29,877 nucleotides of DNA from Chelatococcus sp. (lineage in GTDB: Bacteria; Pseudomonadota; Alphaproteobacteria; Rhizobiales; Beijerinckiaceae): NCBI GenBank assembly GCA_003248805.1, contig QFQY01000058.1, forward strand, positions 1 through 29,877. Reading direction: 5' to 3'. Shown here in pieces: positions 28,431 through 29,877 of this stretch. A program made the position numbers and the translations under genes. The notes beneath the pieces were generated by a model. The model saw only the letters and a list, made by a program, of their open reading frames with translations, was not told the DNA's origin and searched no databases. The first letter of the stretch is position 1, and the number at the start of each line of letters is the position of its first letter.

Positions 28431-29050
28431 GAACAAGCCTGCTCCTGACGCGACGCGCCCAGTCCCGCCATGGCGCGAAAAAAGCCGACCAACATCTCGT
28501 CGCGCGGCATGGCGCCTTCGACATCGCCCTGGACCGCCAGTCCCATCCAGAGCGCGTAAAGGCCGATACCGGTCTGCATCGGCGGCAAGGCGGGACGCAA
28601 TGCGAAGCGCTGCGTCAGGTCGGCCACCAGCTCGCTGAACATCCGATAACAGGCGGCCTTGCCCTCCCGGTGCCGCTCGGCGAAAGCCCGATCTCGCCGC
28701 GCATGCAGTTGCAACTCTATCGAGAGCAGCGACCATTGCGCCTCGCCGGCCAGCTTCGCGAGCCGGGCGGCGAGCACCTGCAGTGTGGCTTCGATATCGT
28801 CGCCGGAGCAGTGCGCGACTAGGTCGCGAAGAAGCGTGACCTCGTCTTGGATATGGCTCTGCAGGATCTCGACCAGGAGATCGTCCTTGCTCGCGAAGTT
28901 CGAGTAGAAGGCGCCCTGCGAATGCCCCGCCGCGCTGCAGATGTTGCGGATGGACATGGCGGCGACACCCTCCTCGACGATCGAGGAGTGCGCAGCGGCG
29001 ATCAGCTTGTCGCGGGTCTGTCGCTGCGTATCCTTGCGCGTGAGCCGCAT
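28427..29050 (-). CDS. TetR/AcrR-family regulator of the oleate hydratase operon
   Basis: A 207-residue TetR regulator, first gene of the operon TetR, thioesterase, HAD, oleate hydratase. The DNA-binding domain is at about 12-60: TRDKLIAAAHSSIVEEGV, MSIRNICSAAGHSQGAFYSN and FASKDDLLVEIL. The start at 29050 is chosen because GGAG lies about 10 bases upstream and the domain then begins at the usual place; an open extension to 29128 adds unrelated residues. Its stop overlaps the thioesterase GTG by four bases. It diverges from a catalase-family gene, with a 20-bp palindrome between. It probably represses its own operon and perhaps the catalase gene, responding to a fatty acid or CoA ester (inference). 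Confidence 0.9.
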   Translation of the reverse strand: MRLTRKDTQRQTRDKLIAAAHSSIVEEGVAAMSIRNICSAAGHSQGAFYSNFASKDDLLVEILQSHIQDEVTLLRDLVAHCSGDDIEATLQVLAARLAKLAGEAQWSLLSIELQLHARRDRAFAERHREGKAACYRMFSELVADLTQRFALRPALPPMQTGIGLYALWMGLAVQGDVEGAMPRDEMLVGFFRAMAGLGASRQEQACS

Positions 29051-29136
29051 GGGTCCGTTCTCCAAGCAATGAGCGAGACGCTGAAACCTTTTCGGGAGTT
29101 CAGAGTTCTCGATAAAACCAAATATCATCTGACATC

Positions 29137-29156
29137 CGAAATCCAGGAAGATTTCG
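29137..29156. promoter_or_regulatory. Candidate TetR operator between catalase and TetR genes
   Basis: CGAAATC (29137-29143) and GATTTCG (29150-29156) are perfect 7-bp arms with a 6-base spacer, and a third CGAAATC half-site follows at 29160-29166. It lies 86 bases before the TetR ATG and 48 bases before the catalase TTG. Such a palindrome in a divergent TetR promoter region is the usual operator form. Confidence 0.5.
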
Positions 29157-29204
29157 ACCCGAAATCGTTCATCGGCAATGAAATTCGAGCGTGAAGGAGT
29201 GCCC

Positions 29205-29877
29205 TTGGCTCAGACCTACATTGGTTATTCCCCGGACGTGGAGGTTCTCGGCGAGGACGAAGAGCCACTGACCGCCGAAATCCTCGAGATCATGGCGAGC
29301 ACGAACGGCAGGGCGTTCGAACGCCATCGCCATGCGGTGCGTGACGCCCATGCCAAGAGTCACGGCTTCCTGAAGGGCGAACTCATTGTTCCCGAGTTGC
29401 CCGCGCATCTGCGCCAAGGGCTTTTCGCGAGCCCCGCCACCTATTCGGTAGTGATCCGCCTGTCGTCGGCCCCCGGCGACATCCATTCGGATACGATCCC
29501 GGCCCCTCGAGGCATGGCGATCAAGGTGATCGGCGTCGAAGGAGAGCGGCTGCTGCCCGGTGATCAAGGCGGCAATCAGGACTTCCTGTTGGTCAATATC
29601 CCGATCCTGAGCTTCGGCACGATCGGCAAATATCGCCAACTCATCGGCCTTCTGGAGAAGAACGCGCAGAATCCCGCTTTCCTCCAGCGCGCCATGGCCG
29701 GTGTGGCGCGCGGCGTGGAAGCCGCGGTCGAAGCGGTCGGCGTCGAGCCGGGCGCGACGCTCCGCGGGCTCGCACGCGACAATGACCATTTGCTCGGCGA
29801 GACCTATCACTCGATGGCGGCGATCCGCTTCGGCGATTACATCGCCAAGATCAGCGCGGCGCCGCTGTCCGACAATG
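29205..29877 (+). CDS. Catalase-family protein, C-terminus cut by window edge
   Basis: At least 224 codons of a catalase-like heme protein, running off the right end. The segment RAFERHRHAVRDAHAKSHG holds the Arg/His pattern of the catalase distal site (HAKSHG), followed by LKGELIV, YSVVIRLSSAPGD with the conserved R-x-S, and PRGMAIKVIG, typical of the smaller SrpA-like catalase-related peroxidases. The heme-ligand Tyr would lie beyond the edge. The start is taken as TTG at 29205, with AAGGAG 5 bases upstream; the in-frame ATG at 29178 is possible but lacks a good site. It diverges from the TetR of the oleate hydratase operon, so a link to peroxide or lipid-peroxide stress is plausible. Confidence 0.82.
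   Translation, partial: MAQTYIGYSPDVEVLGEDEEPLTAEILEIMASTNGRAFERHRHAVRDAHAKSHGFLKGELIVPELPAHLRQGLFASPATYSVVIRLSSAPGDIHSDTIPAPRGMAIKVIGVEGERLLPGDQGGNQDFLLVNIPILSFGTIGKYRQLIGLLEKNAQNPAFLQRAMAGVARGVEAAVEAVGVEPGATLRGLARDNDHLLGETYHSMAAIRFGDYIAKISAAPLSDN

Noticed and set aside
28431..29069. An open frame extending the thioesterase upstream through the TetR gene
   Set aside because: It lies over the well-supported TetR coding sequence in another frame and reads as low-complexity Arg-rich filler; the GTG at 28430 overlaps the TetR stop.

Overview
The window is high-GC bacterial chromosome with short intergenic gaps and strong AGGA/GGAGG-type ribosome binding sites. The gene families point to an alphaproteobacterium of the Hyphomicrobiales (Rhizobiales) type, perhaps Bosea-like. 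The genus is a guess from gene content; no rRNA, tRNA or CRISPR was seen. It is an accessory-type region built around lipid, hydroxy-acid and stress metabolism. It contains several decayed genes and, at the left edge, part of a mobile element.

Left part (1-8.1 kb): a partial IS91-type tyrosine recombinase (minus strand, cut by the edge) whose Shine-Dalgarno lies in a hairpin; an isochorismatase-like cysteine hydrolase; an alginate-export-type outer-membrane porin gene interrupted by one in-frame TAA; then a luciferase-like flavin oxidoreductase overlapping a Kef-type K+/H+ antiporter, followed by a beta-class glutathione S-transferase and a DUF900 lipoprotein hydrolase. The oxidoreductase, antiporter and GST together look like an electrophile/glutathione response.

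Middle part (8.2-19.5 kb): a LysR regulator divergent from a Tat-signal haloperoxidase/esterase and an SDR oxidoreductase. Next comes a scar where the 5' end of a quinone oxidoreductase gene meets the 5' end of a hotdog thioesterase gene, both truncated at the same point. A four-gene minus-strand beta-oxidation operon follows (thiolase, HAD-ECH fusion in FadN order, acyl-CoA dehydrogenase, acyl-CoA ligase), with a divergent TetR regulator.

Right part (19.5-29.9 kb): a patatin-like lipase and a GntP-family permease, 3 bases apart, perhaps for polyhydroxybutyrate or hydroxy-acid use. Then a minus-strand run reads TetR, hotdog thioesterase (frameshifted), 3-hydroxyacyl-CoA dehydrogenase, oleate hydratase, Cu+ P-type ATPase. 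Junctions are overlapping or at most 36 bases apart. A catalase-family gene diverges from the TetR and is cut by the right edge; a 20-bp palindrome between them is a good candidate operator. The most notable unit is this oleate-hydratase operon, which couples unsaturated fatty acid hydration to an acyl dehydrogenase, a thioesterase and possibly copper export.
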